Assembly (NCBI GenBank): GCA_020226215.1
Contig: CM035233.1
Coordinates: forward strand, 6,262,001 to 6,326,000
DNA length: 64,000 nucleotides
Direction: 5' to 3'
DNA from: Sindora glabra
Lineage: Eukaryota; Streptophyta; Magnoliopsida; Fabales; Fabaceae
Part shown: in pieces, positions 49,960 to 60,830 of the stretch
Position numbering within the stretch: the first letter of the stretch is position 1
Layout: every line of letters starts with the position of its first letter
Notes under the pieces: model-generated
What the model was told of the DNA's origin: nothing
Databases searched by the model: none
The model's input: the letters and a program-made list of their open reading frames with translations, nothing else
Made by a program: the position numbers and the translations under genes

Positions 49960-50739
49960 TGTTCATGTATATGAAAATATGTACAAAACTCTTTACAAGG
50001 CCCAAAACTAATTCTAGTCATGTTTTATCTTGATTCTGAGGAGATTTCTACTTTTAAGCTATAGGTAGTGATTGGAGAGCTTCAAGAGACATATTTGTAA
50101 AATATTTTAAATAAAAATAGTAAGTTATAGACTCAATAAGCAAATAATCTCTTTAATAATTAAATATTAATTTATCTTTCATCTTAACGTGTTCTTCCAT
50201 GTTCACATTCTTAATAAAATAAGCAAATAATAAAGGTAGCACCTAATATCATAATCAAATGGAAATAGCAAAAAAGAATACAATTAAATCACTTTGTGCA
50301 TCCTAATTAACCTTTGTCGATGAAGTTGGCTGAGAAGCATGGAGTATTCTAGAGTGTTTTAGGTATTTAAATGGGTTGGGGGTATTTTGATAATTATTAG
50401 GATAATCAAGGGTAAAATGAAAATTTTGAATTTGAAATCTTGTCAATACATATCTATCTAAATCTAACTTAACATAACTTTTTAATTACTTTAATTCCAC
50501 TTATTTTTGTTATAAAGTAAAGATTTTCTCACATAAATTCCTATTCTAAGCACATCCACAATAAAATAATTACCACCCATATGAAAATTCTATTAAATTA
50601 AATTAAATTAAATCCTTATTTTTTATGGAGTGCAACACTTAGATGTTCTTTTGTCCTCTACCACATGTTAGTAAGTTATTAATATTCTTTCAATTAATAT
50701 TGAGTATGAAGTAGATGCCTTAATATTCGAAGCCACTAA

Positions 50740-51165
50740 TTCATATCATAAAATGTTCTTTTCTTTTTTTTATTTCTTAGATCTTCACATTTTTTTATTT
50801 TTTTTATTTTTTGAACAAAATTTTCAAAGATTTTTATTTGTGTTTATTTTGTATAACTTTTAAGGTTGCATCTGAGTGTTAGATGTTTAATATTTGTTTA
50901 ATGAAATGTTACAATGAAGATTGAAACCAATTGAATAATAATTACATTTTAGGCCATCGATTTAAACTATAAAAGGTACTTTTCTTACTTTTATTCCTTA
51001 AATCTTTACTTTTTTCATTTTTTTAAGTTTTGTGTAAATTTTTAAGAGATTTTTATGTGTACTTTCTTTGCATAACTTGAGGTTTTATTTGAGCATTGGA
51101 TGCTTATTATGTATTTGATAAAATATTGAAATGGAGACTGAAATCGGTTGAATAACGATTGTTGA
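50740..51165. repeat. Tandem duplication of about 210 bp
   Basis: Two diverged units start near 50740 and 50955. Both read 'taaa(a/t)...ttcttttcttt...ttagatctt(c/t)ac', then 'agatttttat(t/g)tgtg', then 'cataactt...aggttgcat(c/t)tgag', then 'gaagattgaaaccaattgaataa' (variant in the second unit). Confidence 0.7.
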
Positions 51166-52159
51166 TAGAGAAAAAGTGAACAAGTCCATAAAAATAGTTA
51201 TTTTTCATAGCTCCAAGAAACGCAAAAACCTTTTGGCATTTTGTAGATAAATTTTAAAAAGTTACATGAAATCAACATAAGATTTGCCCTAAATAGAAAA
51301 TTGAATGTGAAAGTATGACCTTTAAAAGTTTTTAGTTCAAAATATAGATTTTTGACATAATGCTAAATTTATTCAATTTTAATTGTAAATGTTTTGGCAA
51401 GGAAGTCAACAAGTATCATTAAAAAAATCATTAGGCAAACATTTCACTTTATTCTTTTACTAAAAACTAATATGAAATTTAAAAAAAATAAAATATATTT
51501 TAAAAAAAAAGATGTTAGTTTTTAGTAAAAAATAGGTGTGATAATCATTTTTTAAGTCGACTATATAACTAATGTCATAATAATGAATATACTTTGATGC
51601 TTAATAAGCATGGATTGAACATTGGTGACAAATTAATATGTAATCTGTAAAATATCCAATGTTAACTAGCTATTCTATAATAATGGAGAAGAATTTAAGT
51701 ATTATTTGAATTTGATTTAAGCTTCATAGTTGGTAAAAAAATAATTGCACTAATTTTTTTTTTTAGCATGTAAAGGCTTGATAGAGTACCTTTGTCACCT
51801 TTCATCTATAAGGGAAATTGTCTCTTACTCAATAAAGTCAAATTGTTACTGCAAGTGGGCTGGTCAATTCCCAATATTTAACCAACAACAATTCTTAAAT
51901 GTTATCCTTATATGATTTCTCATATTCTTTTGCTAGGCTATTATAATGATCTTTTGTCATGTTTTTTTATTAGGGTAATGCAATACTTTTTTTATTGTTA
52001 TTTTAATGCAATAGCTTATGACTACCTTATATTAGAATTTTAATGGTTTATAATTTCTCACCTATTCAAAATGTAAGCATTTTGGTGGTATTAATTAAAT
52101 GACCAATTATTTTAAAATTTTATTACTATATATTATATAATTATTTAGTTCTCTAACAA

Positions 52160-52775
52160 ATGTTTTTTAGAATGCTTGACACTGTATTTATTTTAAAAGT
52201 TAGGTAGTACAATTGATTAAAAAAAATTGATAAATACTATTGACACTTAAGTGAAAGTTAGAGAATAAAAAGGATGTTTTCATTTGAAAAAAATGTTTTT
52301 AAAATGTGCAACATTGCATTTATTTTAAAAGTTAGGTGGTACAACTAATAAAAATTAATTGATATTATTGAAATTTGAGTAAAAATTAAGGGATAAAAAT
52401 TTTATATATTTATTTTAATTTAGTTAACATTTCATTCATTCATATAGGATTTTTTTGTTAAAATAACAATTTTTTTTTAAATGTTTGATATTTCATTCAT
52501 TTTAAAAGTTTGGTTGTACAATTGATTCAAATAAAAGGAAGAAGTTATGGTATACCACTGAGTCAATGATGTATCAGTATACTATTAGGTTTAATCATTA
52601 ATTAAATTTATTTTTCTAAAAAATCAAATTTCATATGCTTGCTTAATGATCAAAATTGATAGTGCACCATTATATTACTAACTTGGTGATGTAGTATTGA
52701 ATTTTCAAAAATAAAAATTAATAAATATTACTAAAATTTAGATGAAAATTTGTGGATAAAAAGAATAAGTTAACC
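52160..52775. repeat. Right subterminal tandem repeats, inverted
   Basis: At least three units in inverted orientation relative to the left array occur near 52165, 52300 and 52480, with 'ttattttaaaagttaggt(a/g)gtacaa' split over neighbouring copies. The array is broken by the MITE at 52537-52708 and resumes with 'ataaatattactaaaattta'. Confidence 0.7.
52537..52708. mobile_element. MITE with 8-bp target duplication, copy 2
   Basis: It is 172 bp and flanked by AAATAAAA at 52529-52536 and 52709-52716. The arms are inverted over about 70 bp: left CACTGAGTCAATGATGTATC, right (inverted) CACCAAGTTAGTAATATAAT, and both then reach ATCATTAA; most differences are transitions. Removing the element rejoins the right tandem array of the host element. 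It belongs to the same family as the copy at 2062. Confidence 0.75.
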
Positions 52776-52800
52776 TTAAAAAAAAAAGAAAAAAAAAAAA

Positions 52801-54225
52801 CGTCCCGCGCGCCATGGGGAGTTTGGCTGACTTATGCAGAAATTTGAGAGGATCCAAATTCACATCCCCGCATACACCCCCAAATTAAGGGTCCTTTGTT
52901 TTTTTTTTGTGAATTCGAAACTAAGTTCTCTGACCTTATTGTTTAAGCCCAATAACTATAGGCAGGCCGGCCATCAGCTCGCTTCCATCAAATCCAAAAC
53001 CAAACAGCGTTCTACGTGGTCTGGTCGAAAAGAAAGAAAAACGGTGACCCGTTTTGCCTATGGTGAGATTGGGGACAAAGATTTGTTCTACCATCTAACT
53101 CATGAATATGATTGAAGATGTTGTTTGAATCATGACATGGAAATCGAAATAATTGCTTGTACATTTGGCTGGGGTTAATCAAGGTACTTTGACTGTCTGC
53201 TGACTTCTTTTCCTTTATCTGTTTCTCTGTTTCAATCCAATTCCTTCTTTTCTGTCATATTTTAGTGGGGACACGGAAAAGGGATGAAATAAGAGAAAAA
53301 AAAGTCATGAAAAAATGTAGAACCTTTAATTATCTTGCAGTTATGCTTGTTTATTTATTTTTTTCTACTAAAAATTTTGATTTTTTGAACATTAAGTTGC
53401 AGGAAATTCCATGTTATCCTCTTTCATTCTTGGTATCAAAATTCCCTAGGGTGTATTTTGCTTAAAGTTGCAGGTAATTTTGGCATTGTCAATAAATGTT
53501 CTAACTAGAACTTAGGGATTAAAATTTGGGTTATTAATGATAAAGTTTTTAACTTTAATGATAATGTAGCATGCTGCAGTGTGTTGTAATCAGTATTAAT
53601 GGGTGATATCAACTTGAGATGTAGTTACTTCAATACATTTAATTGTTCTGGTTTTCAAGCTACCCTAGCCTGGTGATATGTTTGGATGAGGGAGAATGGA
53701 AAGAAAGAGAGGAAAGGGGTGCTATCTTACACAGAGAGAGAGAGAGAGAAACTAATAGTGGAAAAGATACCTTCCATTTCCAATTTCCTTACTTCCAAAC
53801 AAACCAGAAGAGGCCATGAATAGATAAATTGATATGCACCATTGCATTAATTTATCCATCCATTTCATCTGAATGTTTATGTAGTCTGTACTGATGTTCT
53901 GATTTTGACTCGTTATACTGGTTTTGCAAGTGGAAACTTAAATTTATTGAAAAGTCTTGATGTGAAGTATGACTGAACATTGTAAATTTGTAATATGCAT
54001 GTTCTTCATACATTGTGGAAAAACGGTTTTTGTATTAATTGGTAATTGAGTTTGCTCAATTTGTCTTTTGTATTGAAAAATGTATGATGCATGTCATATT
54101 TACCTTCTTCAGTGTTCATTATCAACAACTTAAAATAAATCGTATGTGCTTTTCTCTTTCTTACTTCATCTATGACAGTGCAACAAATAAGGAATGCTCC
54201 AGCTTTCTACAGAGCTCCAAAAGAG
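52801..54225 (+). other. Probable 5' region of the duplicated ALG5 copy
   Basis: A poly-A stretch ends at 52800, and the sequence then becomes GC-richer (CCCGCGCGCCATGGGG). From 52801 to 53110 it has the base composition of a promoter or 5' exon. It precedes the ALG5-like exons in the right orientation, so promoter and leader of the duplicated gene are a reasonable reading, but no motif proves it. A 93-residue frame at 52834-53115 has a non-ATG start and no known motif. A GA microsatellite lies at 53741-53757. Confidence 0.35.
53671..53806. mobile_element. Candidate small MITE
   Basis: The left side TGGTGATATGTTTGGATGAG and the right side, inverted TGGTTTGTTTGGAAGTAAGG, are similar, and both are followed inward by GG(A)AAATGGAA-type sequence. 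No clear target duplication was found. Confidence 0.3.
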
Positions 54226-54454
54226 ATGGAGTCTGTGTGGACAATGGTTGATATTCTTGCCGTCTTCTGTCTGATTGCTTTCCTAGGGAATCTTTTTATA
54301 TATTATATTTTCATAGTGAAGTAGTTCACGTTTACTTGACTTCTTATTGTTGAAGTATATCTGCTCAGGGCTTTTCCACCAGGTCTATCTTGTTTTTGAC
54401 TACAACTTGTGCTCTGTTTTATGTTTGCTAAACTTTATTTTTGCTTCAGGGGGT

Positions 54455-55085
54455 TATTTCATTCTTGAATTTTTAGTTGTTACTAAACCTTTTTCAATAG
54501 CGTCTAAGTTCAAGTATCTAGGATTTATATTACAAAGCAATAGAAAAATTAATTGGATGGTTAAAATGTAGAAAGATATTAGTGGTTATTTGTGACCGCA
54601 AAATACCTATTAAACTTAAAGGGAAGTTTTATTGAATCATTATATGATCAGTTATACTTTATTGTAATGAATGTTGGATTTTGAAGGTACAAGAGCAAAA
54701 AATAGGAATAGTAAAAATAAAAATGTTAAAATGGATGTGTGATTACACAAAAAAAGATAAGATAAGAAATGAATATATACGAGGGAATATTGGTGTGACA
54801 TCTATTGAGAAGAAGATAATAGAAAATCGGTTAAAGTGATTTGGTTATGTACAAAGAAAGCCAATGGAGGCATTAGTGAGAAGAGTTGAACATATGATTT
54901 TTAACCTTATGAAAAAGTATAGAGGGAGGATAAAAAAGACATTGGGGGAAATTATAAAAAGGAATATTTTGTTAAATAATATTTTTAAAAATTTGATTTT
55001 GAATAGAATCCAATAATATAGTGTGATTCATTTAATTGAGCTTACTTAGTGGGATAACGTTTTATTGTTATTGTATTAAAACGTT
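54455..55085 (+). mobile_element. RTE-type LINE fragment, 3' end
   Basis: The C-terminal part of a non-LTR reverse transcriptase reads through several stops and frameshifts: FKYLGFILQSN (54509 on), KIPIKLKGKF-like (about 54600), YCNECWILK (about 54663-54690), RWMCDYTKKDKIRNEYIRGN-like (about 54730-54790), IEKKIIENRLK-FGYVQRKPM (about 54805-54865), and WDNVLLLLY near 55051. It ends in TTATTG-type repeats near 55070, as is usual for plant RTE elements. The upstream part is missing, the typical 5' truncation of LINEs. It is inserted in the ALG5 copy. Confidence 0.8.
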
Positions 55086-55770
55086 TTCGATGTACTAGGA
55101 TACTACAAATCAAGAGACCTAGCTGTGATCAATGACAAAATTTACATAGACAGATTTTATGTACTTGTACTAATCTCTATTCTCTAAATGAAAGGAAGAT
55201 CATACCAAATTACTCATGTATAGAAGGGCTTCAAGGAGAAACATTCAAAAAAGGCTTCATTTAATTCCTAAATTACTAATGCTAAGTACTGTTTGTAAAT
55301 CTTATCCATTGAAAGAGGATAAAGATATCAGGACAAATCTCCTTGCCAACATCTTGCTCCGGATTCATTCTTGTGGCATTTATCTGTTCCTGTTTTCAAT
55401 CAGTCAACACTGTTGCAAGCTGTGATTATTGATGATGGAAGCACGGATGGGACTTGGAAGAGTAGCACCTGACTTTGTAAGGAAATATACCGTAGAAAAT
55501 GTGAGGGTAATCCTTCTAGGAAAAATCACGGCATGGGAGAAGCAATTAGATAAGTAAGTCTTAGTCTAAGCCAGCTTTAAATTTTCTTCTTGTATTGAAG
55601 GCTGCATGTTATTAAAACTCTCTTCTTTTCTGAAAGCAATGTATTACAGAGAATGCTGCATTCCCGTGATGAACTCCTTCTTATGTTAGATGCTGACGGA
55701 GCAACCAAGGTCACTGACCTAGAAAAGCTTGAAAATAAGGTTGGTACGCAAGTTTGACATATTTGTATGT

Positions 55771-55878
55771 ATTCAATATTTTGATGTCAATTTCTATGGT
55801 TTATACGTGTAATGTTTTGCCTGGCAGAATATTTTGATGTCAATTTCCGCGGTTTATGTGTAATGTTTTGCCTGGCAG
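55771..55878 (+). repeat. Tandem duplication including a splice acceptor
   Basis: About 52 bp ending GTAATGTTTTGCCTGGCAG occur twice in a row (ending at about 55828 and 55878), just before the exon at 55879. Each copy would offer a 3' splice site. Confidence 0.85.
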
Positions 55879-56139
55879 ATCCGAGCAGTTGCCAAAAAGG
55901 AGTTTCATTCTGGAGAATCAACAGCTAGTGATTGAACTATCAGAATATCAGACATTTCTATTGTTGCATTTGGTTCTTGCGCTCATCTAGAGGAGAAGGC
56001 TTTAGCCATGATTGAGCCTTGTCAATGTGGCTTCCTCTATTCCTTTTCCCGGTTTGATTGTTCTCATTTGCGTTGATCATCTTGGCCTAACTATTTAGCT
56101 TGTTGTTTTTGGAGGAAGTGGTATCGCATCTTCTACTTA

Positions 56140-56951
56140 TCATATTCAGTTAAAAAGAAAAAAGTACAATCTTGGTGGAACAGCAAGAAATATTGGAAAA
56201 ATACTGAAACAATTTTTCTCCGGTATCAATATTTGAACCCGCTATTTAATGAAAGGGAGAGGAAAAAAAAAAAAGAATTATCATAGTTAAAACGGGGACA
56301 CAGTGTTTGTAATTCCACTAACGAAATGTGACTCCTTCTAGCTTTCTTCTCATATTTAGCATTCATAGTGATTTGGAACGAAAAAATTAGCCAACTGAAA
56401 ATTGTTTTAATATCATGTTGATTATTTATGTAGTCTTCTCTTAAAATAAAGGTAAAATTAAAATGCATGCGCTTCTTCCTCAATAAAATCCGAATTAAAG
56501 TTACATCTCTTTATGGGGGGGGGGGGGAAGGTCCTGTATACCAATAAGTTGATATTAGTAGTTGGATGATTCAATTAATTTTAATTAATAGAGGATTGTA
56601 TTAATTGATTTAACCATTATATAATATTTTATATCCAAGTAAAAGTGTTAGTAAAATTAGTTGTTATATATAAAATAACATATAGATATAAATATATTTT
56701 ATGATTCATTTGAATTTATTTTTTTAATTTAATAATATTTTAAATTTTATATATTGTTAAATTAAATTTTTTTAAAAGATATTTTATTGTAATTTATTAT
56801 TTATTAAATTATTCTAAAAATTAATTTTTATAATTTATTATACTTGCTTAGTTTTTTTTAAAAATAATTATAACTTATTATTCTTACTTTAAGAAATAAA
56901 TATCTTTAGGTGTTTGTCTCTACTTTTGTGTTATTTTATGTCAAGTTTTTA

Positions 56952-56952
<1 letters not shown>
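56140..56952. other. Intergenic DNA with a poly-G run
   Basis: ALG5 similarity ends near 56131. A run of 13 G lies at 56515-56527. The rest is AT-rich and no gene was seen; the 85-residue minus-strand frame at 56226-56483 has no recognisable motif. Confidence 0.6.
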
Positions 56953-56953
<1 letters not shown>

Positions 56954-57005
<52 letters not shown>

Positions 57006-57097
57006 GTACATATACATGTATATATGTATATGTACATATACATATATACATGTATATGTACATATACATATATACATGTATATGTACATATACATAT

Positions 57098-57171
<74 letters not shown>
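56954..57171. repeat. TA microsatellite with a palindromic 26-bp minisatellite core
   Basis: Two long TA runs (56954-56999 and about 57108-57171) enclose tandem units of 26 bp built from CATGTATATGTACATATACA plus TATATA, about four units. Open frames of Tyr-Ile repeats on both strands are artefacts of the repeat. Confidence 0.95.
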
Positions 57172-57173
<2 letters not shown>

Positions 57174-58504
57174 TCTTCTTCATCATATTTTTTAAAGAAG
57201 AATGTAACTTGTTCAAGAGTAAATCTTTTTATAATATTTTGTACCTTAAATGATCCTTTTTTGTTTAAGCAATATTTTAAAAATTAGATTGAAGGACAAA
57301 TTAAAAAAAAAACTATTGCGTATTTATGTTTTATATATTGTATAAATTAATCTTATTAAAATTTTCTTTTAATGTGATAAGAATTTAAATTTATTAAATA
57401 TTCATATAATACAATCTTTAATAAATTATAATATTTATATTGTTAATGTATATTAATAATTTTATTATGTAAATTTAATTAATAGAAAGTTAAATAATTA
57501 TTCATTTTTTTGGTAAATAGTAAAAGTAGTTATACCACTAGAAACACATATGCAAAGACTAGGGATTGAAACTTAAAGGTGACGAAAGGTATAAAGCCTT
57601 CAGGAGATATAAGATATCACTTAAGTTAAATGTTCTTGACAAAATAATTATTTATTATTTATGAAGATCTATTACATTTGAATATATATTAAATAGGTAT
57701 ATATATAATTAAAAATGTATAATGGTTGAACTCTTGCATGAAGATTTTAAGGTTTGCATTGTTTTTTAGCAATTTTAAGCAAAATGATAAATGTATATAA
57801 TTATATAATTTAGGATGATTTTATCTTTTTACATACTCTTTACTAATCAATTAATTTCAAAGGTTGGATTTTCTATCTTTTCAAAATTAGGGTCAATCAA
57901 CTAATCAAATAATTTATTTATTAAATGCTTAAGATAACTATTTAATTTAATTAATTAGTTAAAAATCCCAAATTAACTAATTGTCAAATATCTTTAAAAA
58001 CTAAGAAATGTTCTTTCGATTTAGCTGAAGTAAGGAAGAAGACCACTAGCTACAAGGTAAGGATACTTTTATTTTTTTTATATAAATTTCATGAATTAGC
58101 TAATTAGAAACGCTAAGTTTCCATACCTCTTTGAATATCAAGTAAGTTATTTATCAAACACTTAAAATAACTATTTAATTTAATCAATCATTTAAAGGTT
58201 TCAAATCAACCAGTTGCCAATCACTTTCAAAAACTAGGAAATGTTACTTCAATTCACTTGAATTAAGGAAGAAGGCTATTATTAGCTATGAGGTAGGCAT
58301 TTTATTTTATTTTATTTATGAAATAATTATATAAATGAAGAATTATCCAAAGATGATTCTTAACTAATGGGAAAATAAGGAAACAAGGGTGTATAGTGTC
58401 TTTGAAAAGCAAGTCTTAAAAAATTTAGAGTAATAGTGTAGTGAATGTTTATGGGTCTTTAAGGTGTGTTAACAGGTGTATATCTTATACTAGCACGATT
58501 TAGG
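57172..58504. other. AT-rich intergenic DNA with a tandem duplication
   Basis: No gene was seen. Two diverged copies of about 240 bp occur near 57870-58100 and 58115-58340: both contain 'taactatttaatttaat', 'aaaaacta(a/g)gaaatgtt', 'aaggaagaag' and 'agcta(c/t)(a/g)aggta'. Confidence 0.6.
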
Positions 58505-60830
58505 TGTTAGCCCTAAGTTTTATATGATGAGTTTTGATGATGACAAATAATTGTTAAAATAGCATTGCATGTCTTTATACCAAAGTGTTATAAAATTTTT
58601 AATAGACATGCTACATTATAGTTGCAATATCAATGCTTGATTATGTGGTAAAAGAATTATATTTTATATAAGTATTACTAAGTATATGATTAATCAAGAT
58701 ATACAATATGATGATTATGTATGTTCTTGTGCTACTTTGTTATATATATATTAATCTTGCATACTAATATCTTGACATATTAGATTGGATTAACTATATA
58801 CATGGTTTCCAAAGTTTATATCTATTATATAAGAAAGCTCAAATTGAAGGATGAAAAGATTAAAGTTTTTGAAAACTTGGAAGTATTAAGAAAACCACAA
58901 GGAATTGATTGGTATAGTTTTTTATTTTAGGTTTAGATTTTCTTGTAAAATAAAATTTTTCATGATATAGAGCTCAAATATATTTTTACAATCTTAGCTT
59001 ATCAAAATGTTTTAAAAAGATAACTTATAATCATATTTTATAAGATAGCTTATGAGGACATATAAAAAACTAGTGAGATATGAGATTTTCAATTTTAACA
59101 TTTGGTCACTCTATTAATCATATCTCATAAAATACTTGTGATTTGATTGTCAAATTTTTTTCATATGAAATAAACTTAAAGAGCTTCCCATGGACATATC
59201 ATTTACTTAAAATGATTAATATATAAAAGAGTTATGATTTTTTTAATTCGAGTCTAGAAATTAATTTTTTGAATTCTAGTCTTTTCCAACCTTTGCTAAT
59301 TTTTTGATCATATCTCAAAAACTACAAGTAATGTGAGAATGAAATTATTTTATTGAAAATAGATTCAAAGAGCTTTCTATAGACATGTCATTTGCTTAAA
59401 ATGATTAAGATATGAAAAAGTTATAAATTTTATAATCTGAGTCTCAAAATTAGATTTTTACAATCATTATTTTCGACCTTTGCTCATTATTCTAATCATT
59501 TTGAAAGTAGACTCAAATAGCCTTTTAATAATAGGCCATTTGCTCAAAAAGACTTAAAATGAAGAAGTTATGATTTTTTAAATTTGAGTTTGCAACTCTA
59601 TGTTTAGGAATTTATTGACCAATCAATTCCAAATAGAAAAAGATGAAAATTTTCATTAGAATTGATTGACTAATTGATTTTGACTATTTTGGTATGCTAA
59701 ATAGTTAGTTTTCATTTCTATCCACCCTAAAAAAATATAATACTTCATGGGCTTCGTATATAAGTTAAGAAACATCAAATACAATTAAAAAGAAGCTTGA
59801 ACTTCATTTTTTAACATTATTTCACTTCTTCCTTTATCCAAATCATGATTTAAGCTCTACATTTGAAATTTCTCTAATCTAGGAGTTTTATTTATTTCAT
59901 ATATTCTATAAGAGAGTTTGTTTGAGTTAATATTCATCTTTTATTACTTTCTAGTTGTAAAAAGGTAAAGTATCCCTTGGAAAATTTTAAAGAAGGTGAG
60001 GTATTCCTTATAAAAAAAATTTGCTTAAGGAAGAGTAAGAGTTTTGTAAGGTTTCTTTAAGTGCTAGTTAAAACTTAAAGGGATAGTAGATTGAAACACA
60101 AGCTTGGAAGCTTGAAGAGTGAATGTACACCTTAGAAAGGATATTTAAATGAGGAACCACTATAAATCCTTGTATTTGATCTCTCTACTCTTAATCTATT
60201 TACATTTGTTTATATGGTTTGTTTTCTTGATCACTTGCTATGGTTTTTGTTGATGTTATATGTTGACTTGTGCTTTAATGCTTATATTGATGCACAGATG
60301 ATTAAATGCTTAAAAGGGGTGTGTATCTATACATATGCTTATTGATGATTTGTCTTTGCATAGTTGATGAAATTGTTGAATATATTATGCTTCAATGTTG
60401 ATCTTTATACTTGGATGAGTGAATGATTGAAAGAGAAATCTATCTATGCATAAATGATTAAATTTTTTAAAAAAGGTGCGTATCTATTTATGTGCTTATT
60501 GATTCTTTATCTATGTATAATTGAATGAGTTGCTATACACAAGTGTATTGAATTGTTATATATTATGTGCAAACCTTTTCATTAGATTATCTTAGATTTA
60601 TTTCTTAATGATTTATTTATATATGGTTGAATGAGTTAATTTGCACCAATTCTTTGAATTATCACATCTTGAGTGCAAACTTTTTTATAAAGTTTCTTAC
60701 AAATATTTAAATTGAAATTATCCTCATGGTTTTCTCAAATCAAAGATTTTTCAAAGAGAATTTAAAAAATGATAAAAATTTTAAAAATATCTAATTTACC
60801 CCCTTTGAGTATGGGTTGCCAAAGCTTACA
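58505..60830 (+). repeat. Probable LTR of a SIRE/Maximus-type copia element
   Basis: It starts TGTTAGCCCTAAG with GAGTTTTGATGATGACAAAT soon after, a phrase typical of SIRE-type LTRs. Near 60070-60165 come AGGGATAGTAGATTGAAACA, AGCTTGGAAGCTTGAAGAGT and AACCACTATAAATCCTTG, the usual R-region motifs. ATCTAATTTACCCCC at about 60788 is the usual near-end motif, and it ends at TTACA (60830). GGTATTAGGATCATGC (60837 on) could be a damaged Met-tRNA primer site. No gag-pol follows within the window, so it is a truncated or solo LTR. The match rests on remembered family motifs, not an alignment. Confidence 0.55.
59090..59630. repeat. Tandem repeat of about 187 bp in the SIRE-like LTR
   Basis: Nearly three units start near 59100, 59290 and 59477. 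Shared phrases are 'cctttgct(a/c)a', 'atcatatctca(a/t)aaa', 'aaagagctttc(t/c)', 'gacat(a/g)tcattt(a/g)cttaa' and 'aatgattaa(g/t)atat'. The third unit has lost about 60 bp. Confidence 0.8.

Larger units (their letters stand above)
48007..52775. mobile_element. Large element with inverted, tandemly repeated ends
   Basis: The left 530 bp carry about four tandem units with the phrases 'caattgta(c/t)(c/t)a(c/t)cta', 'aaaataa(a/g)tg(c/t)aatgtt' and 'cttttat'. The right 600 bp carry the same units inverted, e.g. 'aaaagttaggtggtacaa' and 'gcaacattgcatttatttta'. The outermost left 'ttattttttaccttccaact' and inverted right 'cttattctttttatccacaa' also match. No transposase was recognised. Mirrored tandem repeats at the ends fit a foldback or Mutator-like element, now inactive. 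The nested MITE at 52537 interrupts the right arm. Confidence 0.55.
54226..56131 (+). pseudogene. ALG5: Broken copy of ALG5 (dolichyl-phosphate beta-glucosyltransferase)
   Basis: ALG5 is an ER-membrane family-2 glycosyltransferase that moves glucose from UDP-glucose to dolichyl phosphate for N-glycan assembly. A possible first exon at 54226 (MESVWTMVDILAVFCLIAFL) would be the N-terminal membrane segment. Clear exons follow: 55420-55553 (IIDDGSTDGT, FVRKYTVENVRVILLG, GEAIR), 55650-55739 (MLHSR, then LLLMLDADGATKVTDLEKLE), 55879-56008 (IRAVAKKEFHSGEST, ISDISIVAFGS, AHLEEKALA) and the start of one at 56113 (RKWYR). Lesions: +1 near 55455, -1 in the A-run at 55521-55525, TAA at 55551, TGA at 55933. 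The exon with PAFNEE was not found, and everything after KWYR is missing. Introns are kept, so the copy arose by DNA duplication, not retroposition. A LINE fragment sits in the first large intron. Confidence 0.88.

Noticed and set aside
56910..57287. Long Tyr-Ile repeat proteins on both strands
   Set aside because: They are translations of the TA microsatellite.
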